A stretch of DNA of 15,758 bases from an uncultured Gammaproteobacteria bacterium (GCA_937958785.1 CALGMY010000109.1:1-15758); one strand, 5' to 3'; positions 1-7,513 are shown, counted from the first letter of the stretch. The notes: a model not told the origin generated them from the sequence alone. Translations and numbers: made by a program.

Positions 1-57
1 GGGCCGGAATTCCCGGAGCGAGCGTGTTCATCTAGCGAGCGAAGGGAATTCCGGCCC
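1..57. repeat. Inverted repeat with 14-bp perfect arms
   Basis: Arms GGGCCGGAATTCCC (1-14) and GGGAATTCCGGCCC (44-57) are exact reverse complements around a 29-base spacer that itself holds gagcgag/agcgagcga motifs. It directly abuts the REP palindrome at 58-80, so the two probably form one composite repetitive element. In RNA it would give a strong hairpin downstream of the CoA-transferase gene and could help end that transcript, although no T-run follows. The left arm begins at base 1, so the element may continue outside the window. Confidence 0.8.
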
Positions 58-80
58 GTCGCGCCTCAAGGCGCTCCTAC
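58..80 (-). repeat. REP palindrome (GTAGGAGCG type)
   Basis: Read on the minus strand it begins GTAGGAGCGCC and ends GGCGCGAC, with palindrome GCGCCT (61-66) and AGGCGC (69-74) around a two-base centre. This head-tetranucleotide-plus-palindrome layout is that of the REP sequences widespread in Pseudomonas, Xanthomonas and related gammaproteobacteria, which are often mobilised by RAYT (IS200-like tyrosine) transposases. No RAYT gene is visible here. The GTAG head supplies the TAG stop codon of the CoA-transferase gene (77-79). Confidence 0.75.
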
Positions 81-1279
81 GCCGCGGCGATGACCTTCCT
101 GGCGATGAGCTGGTCGATCTCCCCGGCCGCGTAGCCCGCAGCTTCCAGGATCTCCCGGGTGTGCTGGCCGGCCCGGGGCACATCCTGGTGGACCCCGAAG
201 CGGGCACCGCCCATCTCCAGCGGGAGGGCGGGCAGGCGAGTCTTCTGCCCGGCCCGGGGACCGTCCGTCACGGTCAGTTCCAGGAGCCCCTGGTTGGCCG
301 CCAGGTGCGGGTCATCGAAAAGCTCCTCGGGCTTCGCGATCGGCGCGAACGGCAGGCCGGTCTTCTCCAGCTTGGCCATGAGGGCCTGCTTGGTGTACTT
401 CCGAAAGACATCCTTGATGATGGGAACCAGCCGCTCCTTGTGGGCGACCCGGTCGTTGTTGGTGTCGAGCGTCCGGTCGGCGGCAAGCTCACGCAGCTCG
501 AAAGCAGCGCAGAAGTCCTTCCACTGCTTGTCGCTCACGACACCCACGAACACCTGCTGGCCATCACCCGTCTCGAAGACCTGGTAGATCGCCCACGCCG
601 AAACACGCACTGGCATGGGTGCGGCGGCCTTGCCGGTGACCGCGAACTGGGCCATGTGCTGGCCCACCAGGAACACCGTGCTCTCGTACAGGGACGCGAC
701 CAGGTTCTGTCCGCGGCCCGTGGTCTGGCGCTGGAACAGCGCCGCAATCACCCCAACGGCCCCGAACATGCCGCCCTGCACGTCGATCACCGATGTCCCT
801 GCCCGCAGGGGCTGTCCCGGCGGCCCGGTCATGTAGGCGAGGCCGCCCATCATCTGGGCGACCTCGTCGAGGGCCGTCCGGTGCTCGTAGGGACCGCTCA
901 GGAAGCCCTTCTCGCTGCAGTAGATGAGGCGGGGGTTCAGGGCGCTGAGGACCTCGTAGCCGAAGCCCAGCCGGTCCATGGTGCCGGGCCGGAAGTTCTC
1001 GATGAGCACGTCGGCGCCGCCGATGAGCTTCAGGACCAGTTCACGCCCCTCGGGGGCCTTGAGGTCGACGCACAGGCTGCGCTTGTTCCGGTTGTACATG
1101 GGGAAATAGCCGGAGCCGGAGCCGGGCAACCGGCGGGTGCTGTCGCCCTCGACCGGCTCGATCTTGATCACGTCGGCACCGAGGTCCGCGAGGATGAGCC
1201 CTGCCGCAGGCCCCATGACCATGTGGGTGAATTCGATGACCCGCACCCCGGCTAGGGGCAGCCCCTGACGACCAGCCAT
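77..1279 (-). CDS. Class III (CaiB/BaiF family) CoA-transferase
   Basis: A 400-residue protein, typical of CaiB/BaiF/formyl-CoA transferases, which move CoA between carboxylic acids. The N-terminus reads LAGVRVIEFTHMVMGPAAG, followed by LADLGADVIKIEPVEGD (31-47), the family's CoA-binding fold start. NRNKRSLCVDLK (63-74), ENFRPGTMDRLG (94-105) and the segment around Asp138 (YEHRTALDEVAQMMGG) follow; Asp138 is the expected acyl-anhydride nucleophile. I chose ATG 1279 because AAAGGTGG sits just upstream; the frame stays open to 1357 but that extension does not resemble the family. It is divergent from an HMG-CoA-lyase-like gene, so its substrate may be a dicarboxylate such as 3-hydroxy-3-methylglutarate or glutarate, as for human SUGCT (inference). 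The stop codon lies inside a REP element. Family call is firm, substrate unknown. Confidence 0.93.
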   Translation of the reverse strand: MAGRQGLPLAGVRVIEFTHMVMGPAAGLILADLGADVIKIEPVEGDSTRRLPGSGSGYFPMYNRNKRSLCVDLKAPEGRELVLKLIGGADVLIENFRPGTMDRLGFGYEVLSALNPRLIYCSEKGFLSGPYEHRTALDEVAQMMGGLAYMTGPPGQPLRAGTSVIDVQGGMFGAVGVIAALFQRQTTGRGQNLVASLYESTVFLVGQHMAQFAVTGKAAAPMPVRVSAWAIYQVFETGDGQQVFVGVVSDKQWKDFCAAFELRELAADRTLDTNNDRVAHKERLVPIIKDVFRKYTKQALMAKLEKTGLPFAPIAKPEELFDDPHLAANQGLLELTVTDGPRAGQKTRLPALPLEMGGARFGVHQDVPRAGQHTREILEAAGYAAGEIDQLIARKVIAAA

Positions 1280-1404
1280 TCCGCCACCTTTACTTAACGG
1301 TCTAGTTGCGAAGGGCCAGGAACGCCGGCCCGTATCGAGCGGTGGATTATCGCCCACCCCGCCCCCATATAGAATATCGGCCTCCGAATTGCAGGAAGAA
1401 CCCG
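1280..1404. promoter_or_regulatory. Divergent promoter region (CoA-transferase / HMG-CoA lyase)
   Basis: A 125-base gap between two divergent starts. For the plus-strand gene a -10-like TAGAAT (1370-1375) lies 17 bases after a weak -35-like TTATCG (1347-1352), which would give a leader of about 20 bases before the Shine-Dalgarno at 1393. For the minus strand a GATAAT hexamer (1351-1346) is possible but has no good -35. The two candidates overlap, so the genes may be co-controlled. Visual matches only. Confidence 0.35.
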
Positions 1405-2370
1405 ATGACCGGTGCGCGTGACATCGACGTCCTTGTGAGCGAAGTGGGCCCCCGGGACGGCCTCCAGAGCATCAAATCCATCATGCCCACGGCTGCCAAG
1501 AAGGCCTGGATCGCCGCGGAGGCCGCTGCCGGTGTCCGCGAGATCGAGGTCTGCTCCTTCGTTCCGGCAAAGCTCCTGCCCCAGATGGCCGACGCTGCCG
1601 AAATCGTGGCCTACGCCCGGACGATTCCGGGCCTGACCGTGCTGGCGCTGGTACCCAACTTCCGGGGCGCCCAGGATGCCATCGCGGCGGGCGCCCACAA
1701 GATCGCCCTGCCCCTCTCGGCGAGCGAGACCCACAGCAAGGCCAACCTGCGCAAGACCCACGCGGAGGTCATCGAGGACGTGCGGCGCATCGCGGAGCTG
1801 GTGCGCTCCCTGCCCGCGGGCCAGCGGCCCGGCTTCGAGGGCAACGTGGCGACGGCCTTTGGCTGCACGCTCGAGGGGCCGGTTCCCGAGCGGAAGGTCG
1901 TCGAACTCGCCGCCGCGCTCATGGAGGCTGGCTGCGATGACATCGGTCTCTCGGATACGACGGGCTACGCCAATCCGGCCCAGGTCCGCCGGCTGATCCG
2001 GCTGGTCCGCAAGGAGGTCGGCGAGGACCGGCTGAGTGGCGTGCACCTGCACAATACCCGCGGTCTCGGCCTGGCGAATGCCCTGGCGGCCCTCGAGGAA
2101 GGCATTACCACGCTGGACAGCTCCCTGGGCGGGCTGGGTGGCTGCCCCTACGCGCCCGGCGCGAGCGGCAACATCGTGACCGAGGACCTCGTTTTCATGC
2201 TGGACGCGATGGGCCTGCGCACGGGCATCGACCTGCCCCGGCTGCTGGAGGTGCGCCGCATCCTCCGCGAGGCACTTCCGGGCGACGAACTGTATGGCTT
2301 CACCCCGGACTCCGGCCTGCCCAAGGGTTACCAGGCCGGCGGCTGGGGCGTGGGCCGCGAGGCCGCCTGA
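1405..2370 (+). CDS. Hydroxymethylglutaryl-CoA lyase family protein
   Basis: A 321-residue TIM-barrel lyase of the HMG-CoA lyase family, which splits 3-hydroxy-3-methylglutaryl-CoA into acetyl-CoA and acetoacetate. Visible motifs: SEVGPRDGLQ (12-21) with catalytic Arg17 and Asp18; FGCTLEG (152-158); SDTTGYANP (183-191); metal-ligand motif HLHNTRGLGLAN (214-225); and the C-terminal signature GGLGGCPYAPGASGN (242-256) with catalytic Cys247. The start at 1405 follows AGGAAG (1393-1398) by six bases; the frame is open back to 1306 but those residues do not match the family. The HxHN form (rather than HxHD) is, as I recall, common in bacterial homologues found beside CaiB-type transferases, so related acyl-CoA substrates such as citramalyl-CoA-like esters are possible. 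A strong hairpin follows the stop. Confidence 0.93.
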   Translation: MTGARDIDVLVSEVGPRDGLQSIKSIMPTAAKKAWIAAEAAAGVREIEVCSFVPAKLLPQMADAAEIVAYARTIPGLTVLALVPNFRGAQDAIAAGAHKIALPLSASETHSKANLRKTHAEVIEDVRRIAELVRSLPAGQRPGFEGNVATAFGCTLEGPVPERKVVELAAALMEAGCDDIGLSDTTGYANPAQVRRLIRLVRKEVGEDRLSGVHLHNTRGLGLANALAALEEGITTLDSSLGGLGGCPYAPGASGNIVTEDLVFMLDAMGLRTGIDLPRLLEVRRILREALPGDELYGFTPDSGLPKGYQAGGWGVGREAA

Positions 2371-2382
2371 CTGCTGAACGAG

Positions 2383-2415
2383 AGCGGGGCGGCATCCGGT
2401 GGATGCCGCCCCGCT
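2383..2415. terminator. Bidirectional hairpin between convergent genes
   Basis: A perfect 15-bp stem, AGCGGGGCGGCATCC (2383-2397) with GGATGCCGCCCCGCT (2401-2415), around a three-base loop. It starts 13 bases after the lyase stop (2370) and ends 17 bases before the porin stop (2432), where a shared terminator is expected. Neither side has a proper T-run (TTCCGT on the plus side), so it is either an atypical intrinsic terminator or a 3'-end-protecting hairpin backed by Rho. Confidence 0.7.
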
Positions 2416-2431
2416 TCCGTCGCCAAGTCAC

Positions 2432-3670
2432 TCAGTACTTGAAGTTCACGTCCAGCTGGAGCCGGTCGTAGTCCTGCTCCGTCCCGGTGTTCTGGTCGAT
2501 CGTGTTGATGAAGTAGCTGAACGCCAGGTTCCACTTGTCGCTGACCGCATAGGCGCCCCGGAGCACGTGCCCCTCGTTGTCGGTTCCGCCACCGCCGAAG
2601 TCGGAGTCCGTCAGCAGCGCGAGCACGGCGTCGGGCTCCAGGTCCTGGTAGGCGTAGCTGGCCTCCCAGGTCCCCTTGGCCTTGGCGGCGCCCACGGACA
2701 CGCCCGCAGCCCAGCCGGTGTCGAACTCGTCGGCGTCGGTGTTCTGGACGTAGTCCGCGAAGATGCTGGCAGGCAGGCCAGCCACCTTGAACGCCAGTTC
2801 GGCGAAGGCCTCGATCTCGTCGTAGTCATACACGTAGAGATTGGTCAGGGGGTCGAAGCTGTTGTCGCCGAACGCATCATCATCGCCGTAGAACGTACCC
2901 TTGCCCGCGGTGCCAAAGCTGTAATAGCCGACGCCACCGGTCACCCTGAGCATGTCGCCAAGCGGCTGGGCGATGCCCACCTGGGCACCATATGCGAACT
3001 CCTCGGTGTCGTTGCTGTCGCTTTCGAGCCAGGTTCCGATGGCATTGACGAAGAAGGGACCGTTCACGTAACTGGCCGCGAAGCCCTCCGGGTTCCAGTC
3101 GCTGTCCCAGAGCAGGGCATGCTTACCCGGCCTGTACAGCAGGTTCTTGAACTTGCCACCGGTGACGTTAAGGCCGGGAAGGGCAGCCCAGTTGAAGTAG
3201 GCCAGATCCAGGTAGATGTCCTTGCGGGAACCCCCGTCGCCTATCGTCTGGTTACCGGAGACGGGATCGCCGTCCTGGCCCGTGGACAGGCCAATGCCAA
3301 CCTCGAGGTTGTCCTGGGGCTTGGCGATGATGGCCGCCCTGGCCCGCAGCCGCTGCCGGTTGCGTTCGTCGTCGGCATTCTCGGCGTCGATGTTCTCGTA
3401 GCGATAACGAAGATCACCCTGGATGGAGACCTTCTCGGCCCAGGCTGCCGGTGACTTGGCCGGCGCGGCAGTCGTGGCGGCGGGAGCAGGCGCCGGCGGG
3501 GCGGCCGGCTTGTTCGCCTGTTCGAGCTCGGCGATCCGCCGGTCCTGGGCCTCGATCCGCTCAAGCAGCTCCTGGACCTGCTCTTCGGTCACGGCGCCGT
3601 GGGCGACGGGCATGAGCAGCGTCAGCCCGGCGAATAGTCCCGGTGCCAGTACAGTCAGGGCACTCTTCAT
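2432..3670 (-). CDS. Putative outer-membrane porin (signal peptide, coiled coil, beta-barrel)
   Basis: A 412-residue exported protein. Residues 1-25 form a signal peptide (MKSALTVLAPGLFAG..., likely cleaved after AHG). A short coiled coil (about 28-53, VTEEQVQELLERIEAQDRR) and an Ala/Pro linker (54-77) follow. The rest alternates in the manner of beta-strands (SIQGDLRYRYENID, LEVGIGLSTGQDGD, DRLQLDVNFKY) and ends in the aromatic Tyr expected for BAM-inserted barrels. This layout matches the 'putative porin' family rather than classical OprP/OprO, whose Lys/Arg phosphate ladder I cannot confirm. The start is ATG 3670 with GAGGTGA five bases upstream; a GTG at 3679 is less likely. It lies 170 bases downstream of pstB on the same strand, which suggests a Pho-linked role, but an inverted repeat in that gap may give it separate control. 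Confidence 0.85.
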   Translation of the reverse strand: MKSALTVLAPGLFAGLTLLMPVAHGAVTEEQVQELLERIEAQDRRIAELEQANKPAAPPAPAPAATTAAPAKSPAAWAEKVSIQGDLRYRYENIDAENADDERNRQRLRARAAIIAKPQDNLEVGIGLSTGQDGDPVSGNQTIGDGGSRKDIYLDLAYFNWAALPGLNVTGGKFKNLLYRPGKHALLWDSDWNPEGFAASYVNGPFFVNAIGTWLESDSNDTEEFAYGAQVGIAQPLGDMLRVTGGVGYYSFGTAGKGTFYGDDDAFGDNSFDPLTNLYVYDYDEIEAFAELAFKVAGLPASIFADYVQNTDADEFDTGWAAGVSVGAAKAKGTWEASYAYQDLEPDAVLALLTDSDFGGGGTDNEGHVLRGAYAVSDKWNLAFSYFINTIDQNTGTEQDYDRLQLDVNFKY

Positions 3671-3759
3671 GAAGGTCACCTCGTCCTCGGTTGATGGCGC
3701 ATTGATCGCCGGATGCGGCTGGGCCGCTCTGGCGGACGGGCGCAGTCTGCTACGGCTTT

Positions 3760-3805
3760 GTTACGGGTTCATGAAACCCGCACCGATTGGCAATGAACCC
3801 GTAAC
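3760..3805. promoter_or_regulatory. Perfect 13-bp inverted repeat between pstB and the porin
   Basis: GTTACGGGTTCAT (3760-3772) and ATGAACCCGTAAC (3793-3805) are exact reverse complements with a 20-base spacer. Inside, CGGGTT (3764-3769) can alternatively pair with AACCCG (3775-3780), so two mutually exclusive hairpins are possible in the minus-strand transcript. A near-copy of 3760-3780 occurs upstream of phoB at 11549-11566. It may be an operator, an attenuator-like element or a processing site. No T-run follows, so simple termination is unlikely. Confidence 0.6.
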
Positions 3806-3840
3806 CAGGCGAATGCCGGCCGGGGAAGTGACTCGGAAGC

Positions 3841-4749
3841 CTAGCCGAACCGGCCGGTGACGTAGTCTTCGGTGAGCTTGTGGGAGGGGTTCGTGAAGAT
3901 CTTGTCGGTGGGACCCACCTCGACCAGGCGGCCGAGGTGGAAGTAGGCGGTGCGGTTCGAGACCCGCGCTGCCTGCTGCATCGAGTGGGTGACGATGGCG
4001 ATGGCGTACTTCTGCGACAGCTCGTCGATGAGATCCTCGATGCGGGCCGTGGCAATGGGATCCAGCGCCGAGCAGGGCTCGTCCATCAGGATGACTTCGG
4101 GATTCACGGCGATGGTCCGGGCGATGCAGAGTCGCTGCTGCTGGCCACCCGAAAGCCCGGTGCCCGGCTCGTCCAGGCGGTTCTTGACCTCGTCGACGAG
4201 GCCTGCGCGCTCGAGGCTGCCGTAGACGATGTCGTCGAGTTCCGCCCGGTTGCTGGCGAGGCCGTGTATCCGCGGGCCGTAAGCGACATTCTCGTAAATG
4301 GACTTGGGGAATGGATTGGGCTTCTGGAACACCATCCCCACCCGGGCGCGCAGCATCACCACGTCCGTGTCCCGCGCGTAGATGTCCTGGCCGTCGAGCC
4401 GGAAATCGCCCGTAACGCGGGCGGATTCGATGGTGTCGTTCATCCGGTTCAGGCACCGGATGAAGGTGGACTTGCCGCAGCCGGACGGGCCGATCAGCGC
4501 AACGACCTCGTTGCGACCGATGTCCAGGCTGATGCCCCGCAGGGCGTGGGTCTCGCCATAGTGGACATTGCCACCCCTTACGCAGATGACCGGATCCCGG
4601 GCAGTGACATCACCGACCGTATCAGCGGCGATGCGGTCAGTCTCGGCCGCGTCCGCCACCTTCGTGGGGGCTTCCGCCACGGGCCGGCGCTCTGCGACCG
4701 GCTCCCGGGGCGTCGCGACGGCACCCTCTTCCTTGTCCATGAGCAGCAT
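3841..4749 (-). CDS. pstB: Phosphate ABC transporter ATP-binding protein PstB
   Basis: The cytoplasmic ATPase that powers PstSCA phosphate import. From ATG 4749 it has 302 residues: Walker A GPSGCGKS (87-94), Q-loop Gln142 in VFQKPNPFPKSIYENVAYGPR, signature LSGGQQQR (199-206), Walker B VILMDEP (219-225), and switch His255. The FIRCLNRMND and FPKSIYENVAYG segments are PstB-specific. The first ~50 residues are a polar Ala/Glu/Arg-rich extension absent from the ~257-residue Escherichia coli protein. The start is uncertain: ATG 4749 has GGAG ten bases upstream, ATG 4740 has no evident ribosome site, and a TTG at 4770 would begin four bases after pstA. Last gene of the pst block before the porin. 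Confidence 0.97.
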   Translation of the reverse strand: MLLMDKEEGAVATPREPVAERRPVAEAPTKVADAAETDRIAADTVGDVTARDPVICVRGGNVHYGETHALRGISLDIGRNEVVALIGPSGCGKSTFIRCLNRMNDTIESARVTGDFRLDGQDIYARDTDVVMLRARVGMVFQKPNPFPKSIYENVAYGPRIHGLASNRAELDDIVYGSLERAGLVDEVKNRLDEPGTGLSGGQQQRLCIARTIAVNPEVILMDEPCSALDPIATARIEDLIDELSQKYAIAIVTHSMQQAARVSNRTAYFHLGRLVEVGPTDKIFTNPSHKLTEDYVTGRFG

Positions 4750-4774
4750 TATCCGCAATCTCCGGGGCAATAGG

Positions 4775-6061
4775 CTACCAGCGGCGCTCGAAACGGTTCC
4801 GTAACCACACGGCCGCGGCGTTCATCACCAGCAGGAACGCCAGCAAGACCATGATCGCCGCAGAGGTCCGTTCGACAAAGGCACGCTCCGGGCTGTCCGC
4901 CCAGAGGTAGATCTGCACCGGCAGGGCTGTGGCCGGGCTGAGAGGCCCGCCTGGTACTTCGACGATGAAGGCTACCATCCCGATCATCAGCAGGGGCGCC
5001 GACTCGCCCAGCGCCCGGGCCATGCCGATGATGGCACCGGTCAGCATCCCGGGCATGGCCAGCGGCAGCACGTGGTGGAAGACAATCTGCATCTGGGAGG
5101 CCCCGACGCCGAGCGCCGCCTCCCGGACCGAGGGCGGCACGGACTTGATCGCGGCCCGGGAGGCGATGATGACGACCGGCAGGGTCATCAGGGTAAGGAC
5201 AAGGCCGCCCACCAGCGGTGCCGAGCGCGGGAGGCCGAAGAAATTGATGAACACCGCAAGGCCCAGCAGCCCGAACACGATGGAAGGTACCGCCGCCAGG
5301 TTGTTGATGTTGACCTCGATGACATCAACAAGCCAGCTGCGGGGCGCAAATTCCTCGAGGTAGATCGCCGCCGCGACGCCCAGCGGGAATGACAACACCA
5401 GGGTGACGAGGAGCATGAAGAAGGAGCCCTTGGTTGCCCCCCAGATCCCGGCCATCTCGGGTTCACGGGAGTCCCCCTGGGTGAAGAAAGCAGCATTGAA
5501 GCGCCGGTCCAGGCGGCCGGCCTCGGCCAGCTGCCCGATCCAGGCCAGCTGCCGGCCCGACAGCCGCTGGCCATCGGCATCGGCAGGCACGTCGCCCTTG
5601 ACGTACAGGTCGACCTCGTCGTCTGCCGGCAGCCACAGCTCACGGGTCTGGCCCACCAGCCCAGGGTTCGCGAGCACCATCTGCTGCAGCTCATAGGGCG
5701 CCCCGGTGCTGAGGAGTGCGTTCAGCTCCCGTCGCGATGCCCGGTCGTCCGCTTCCGGGACGAGGCTCCGTAGCGCCTCTTTCACCAGCTGGGAATAGTC
5801 GGCACCGAGAATGACTTCGGGATCGCGCGTCCCATCCGGGTCGATGACCGCCGGATCGAAGCGGATCTCGAGGCGCAGGTAGGTGTGCTGGAACGCGCCG
5901 TAGCCGTTGGCCACGATGGTGGTGAAGAGCACCAGCAGGAACCCGATGCCGAGCAGCACCGAGACAAGGCCGTAAAGGCGGAACAGTCGCTCGGTGCGGT
6001 ACCGGCGGCGAAGACTGGCATCGACCCGGCGGCGGGTCTCGGCGGGCGTGAGGATGGCCAT
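4775..6061 (-). CDS. pstA: Phosphate ABC transporter permease PstA
   Basis: One of the two inner-membrane permease subunits. It has 428 residues, compared with about 296 in E. coli PstA. Residues 1-24 are Arg-rich and cytoplasmic, TM1 is about 28-51, and a long periplasmic insert of roughly 150 residues (52-205) corresponds to the DUF3333-type N-terminal region of extended PstA proteins. The transport domain (about 210-428) has the ABC permease coupling motif EAALGVGASQMQIVFHHVLP (314-333) followed by AMPGMLTGAIIGMARALGESAPLL. Its ATG shares one base with the pstC stop (TGATG), so translation is coupled to pstC; pstB follows within about 25 bases. Confidence 0.96.
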   Translation of the reverse strand: MAILTPAETRRRVDASLRRRYRTERLFRLYGLVSVLLGIGFLLVLFTTIVANGYGAFQHTYLRLEIRFDPAVIDPDGTRDPEVILGADYSQLVKEALRSLVPEADDRASRRELNALLSTGAPYELQQMVLANPGLVGQTRELWLPADDEVDLYVKGDVPADADGQRLSGRQLAWIGQLAEAGRLDRRFNAAFFTQGDSREPEMAGIWGATKGSFFMLLVTLVLSFPLGVAAAIYLEEFAPRSWLVDVIEVNINNLAAVPSIVFGLLGLAVFINFFGLPRSAPLVGGLVLTLMTLPVVIIASRAAIKSVPPSVREAALGVGASQMQIVFHHVLPLAMPGMLTGAIIGMARALGESAPLLMIGMVAFIVEVPGGPLSPATALPVQIYLWADSPERAFVERTSAAIMVLLAFLLVMNAAAVWLRNRFERRW

Positions 6062-7449
6062 CAGTCGTACTGCTCCCGGTAACGCCGGACCACCTGCAAG
6101 GCGATGATGTTGAGCACCAGGGTAACCACGAAGAGCACCAGCCCGAGGGCAAACGCTGCCAGGGTCTTGGGGCTGTCGAATTCCTGGTCACCCACCAGCA
6201 GGGTGACGATCTGCACCGTCACGGTGGTGACGGACTCCAGCGGATTCGCGGTGAGGTTGGCGGAGAGGCCGGCGGCCATGACCACGATCATCGTCTCGCC
6301 GATGGCCCGGGAGGCTGCCAGCAGGATGCCGCCCACGATGCCCGGCAGGGCCGCGGGCAGGATCACGCGCTTGATGGTCTCGGACTTGGTGGCACCGAGG
6401 CCGTAGGAGCCCTCGCGCATGGCGCGCGGCACCGCGTTGATCACGTCGTCGGAAAGGGACGAGACGAACGGGATGATCATGACGCCCATGACCAGCCCGG
6501 CCCCCAGGGCACTCTCCGAGGCCACGTCGAGACCCAGCCGATCGCCGAGGTCCCGGATCATGGGGGCCACGGTGAGGGCCGCGAAATAGCCGTAGACCAC
6601 CGTAGGAATACCCGCCAGCACCTCGAGTACCGGCTTTACCACCCGGCGTAGCGCCGGCCGGGCGTACTCGGACAGGAAGATGGCGATCATGAGGCCGATC
6701 GGCACGGCCACGACGAGGGCGATGCCGGATATCAGGAGGGTGCCGGCAAACAGCGGGACGGCACCGAAGGCCCCGGAGGAGCCCACCTGGTCGGCCCGGA
6801 TGGCCGTCTGGGGACTCCAGGTGAGGCCGAACAGGAATTCCGTGAACGGCACCTGGCCGAAGAAGCGCACAGCCTCGAACGTGACAGACAACAGGATCCC
6901 GAGCGTGGTCAGGATCGCGACCAGGGATGCCGCCACCAGGGCCAGCCTGATCGCAGTCTCGACGTGGTTGCGGGCACGGAACTGCGGTCGCAGGCGGGTC
7001 CAGGCCACGGCGAAGCCGACGAATCCTGCCGCGATCATGAGGCCCGAGAGCACACGCTGCGAAATGGCACGGAGTTCGTTGTACAGGTCGGCCGCAACTG
7101 AAATCTCTGCCTGCCGGGACTCATCGACCATCTGCCCGGCGGCCAGGTTGCGGATGTCGTTCAGGGCGAGGCTGAGCTGCGCCTCGGGCTGGTTGCGCAG
7201 CGCCTCCGGAAGGGACTGCACGACGCGCCCGGTGATGACGGTGTCACTGAACGCCGCCCAGGCCGCGAGGACCAGCAGGCCGGGTAACAGGCACCAGAGC
7301 GACGTGAAGTAACCGTAGTACCTGGGCAGCGAATGGAGACGACGGGCAGCAGTTCCGGTGCCGCCGATGGCCAGGGCCCGGTGCCTTCCCACGAAGTAGG
7401 CGGCCAGCGTCATGGCCGCCAGGATCAAGACAAGGGTCGTCAGCCGCAT
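6061..7449 (-). CDS. pstC: Phosphate ABC transporter permease PstC
   Basis: Partner permease of PstA. It has 462 residues, compared with about 319 in E. coli PstC. The extra N-terminus has a TM at 2-20, a second at about 47-68, a soluble stretch (69-130) and a TM at about 132-152; the conserved permease domain spans about 230-458. The ABC coupling loop is REGSYGLGATKSETIKRVIL (345-364), followed by PAALPGIVGGILLAASRAIGET. VLEVLAGIPTVVYGYFA (274-290) is diagnostic of PstC. The ATG at 7449 has no obvious Shine-Dalgarno, and the 107-base gap from pstS holds a strong hairpin, so PstC may be made at a lower level than PstS. Extended PstC and PstA forms occur together in many proteobacteria. Confidence 0.96.
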   Translation of the reverse strand: MRLTTLVLILAAMTLAAYFVGRHRALAIGGTGTAARRLHSLPRYYGYFTSLWCLLPGLLVLAAWAAFSDTVITGRVVQSLPEALRNQPEAQLSLALNDIRNLAAGQMVDESRQAEISVAADLYNELRAISQRVLSGLMIAAGFVGFAVAWTRLRPQFRARNHVETAIRLALVAASLVAILTTLGILLSVTFEAVRFFGQVPFTEFLFGLTWSPQTAIRADQVGSSGAFGAVPLFAGTLLISGIALVVAVPIGLMIAIFLSEYARPALRRVVKPVLEVLAGIPTVVYGYFAALTVAPMIRDLGDRLGLDVASESALGAGLVMGVMIIPFVSSLSDDVINAVPRAMREGSYGLGATKSETIKRVILPAALPGIVGGILLAASRAIGETMIVVMAAGLSANLTANPLESVTTVTVQIVTLLVGDQEFDSPKTLAAFALGLVLFVVTLVLNIIALQVVRRYREQYD

Positions 7450-7483
7450 CTGGAGACGTTCACAATCAGGTTATCGACAGCGA

Positions 7484-7513
7484 GGCGGCGACCCGCTTTC
7501 GCAGGTCGCCGCC
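7484..7513 (-). terminator. Hairpin between pstS and pstC (attenuator or mRNA-stability element)
   Basis: GGCGGCGACC (7484-7493) pairs perfectly with GGTCGCCGCC (7504-7513). Two more G-C pairs past a C/A mismatch leave a four-base loop. It begins 44 bases after the pstS stop. No T-run follows, so read-through to pstC is expected. Such hairpins after a binding-protein gene commonly protect the upstream mRNA or lower downstream expression, giving more PstS than permease. Confidence 0.55.

Noticed and set aside
161..1255. Long plus-strand open frame (364 codons) opposite the CoA-transferase gene
   Set aside because: It is antisense to a clear family member, low in recognisable motifs and typical of GC-rich shadow frames.
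2399..3454. Plus-strand open frame (351 codons) opposite the porin gene
   Set aside because: Its Val/Gly/Leu/Asp-rich composition is that of an antisense frame; the minus-strand protein has a signal peptide, a good ribosome site and a barrel C-terminus.
3880..4773. Plus-strand open frame (297 codons) opposite pstB
   Set aside because: The minus strand encodes PstB with every ABC ATPase motif; the antisense frame shows no family resemblance.
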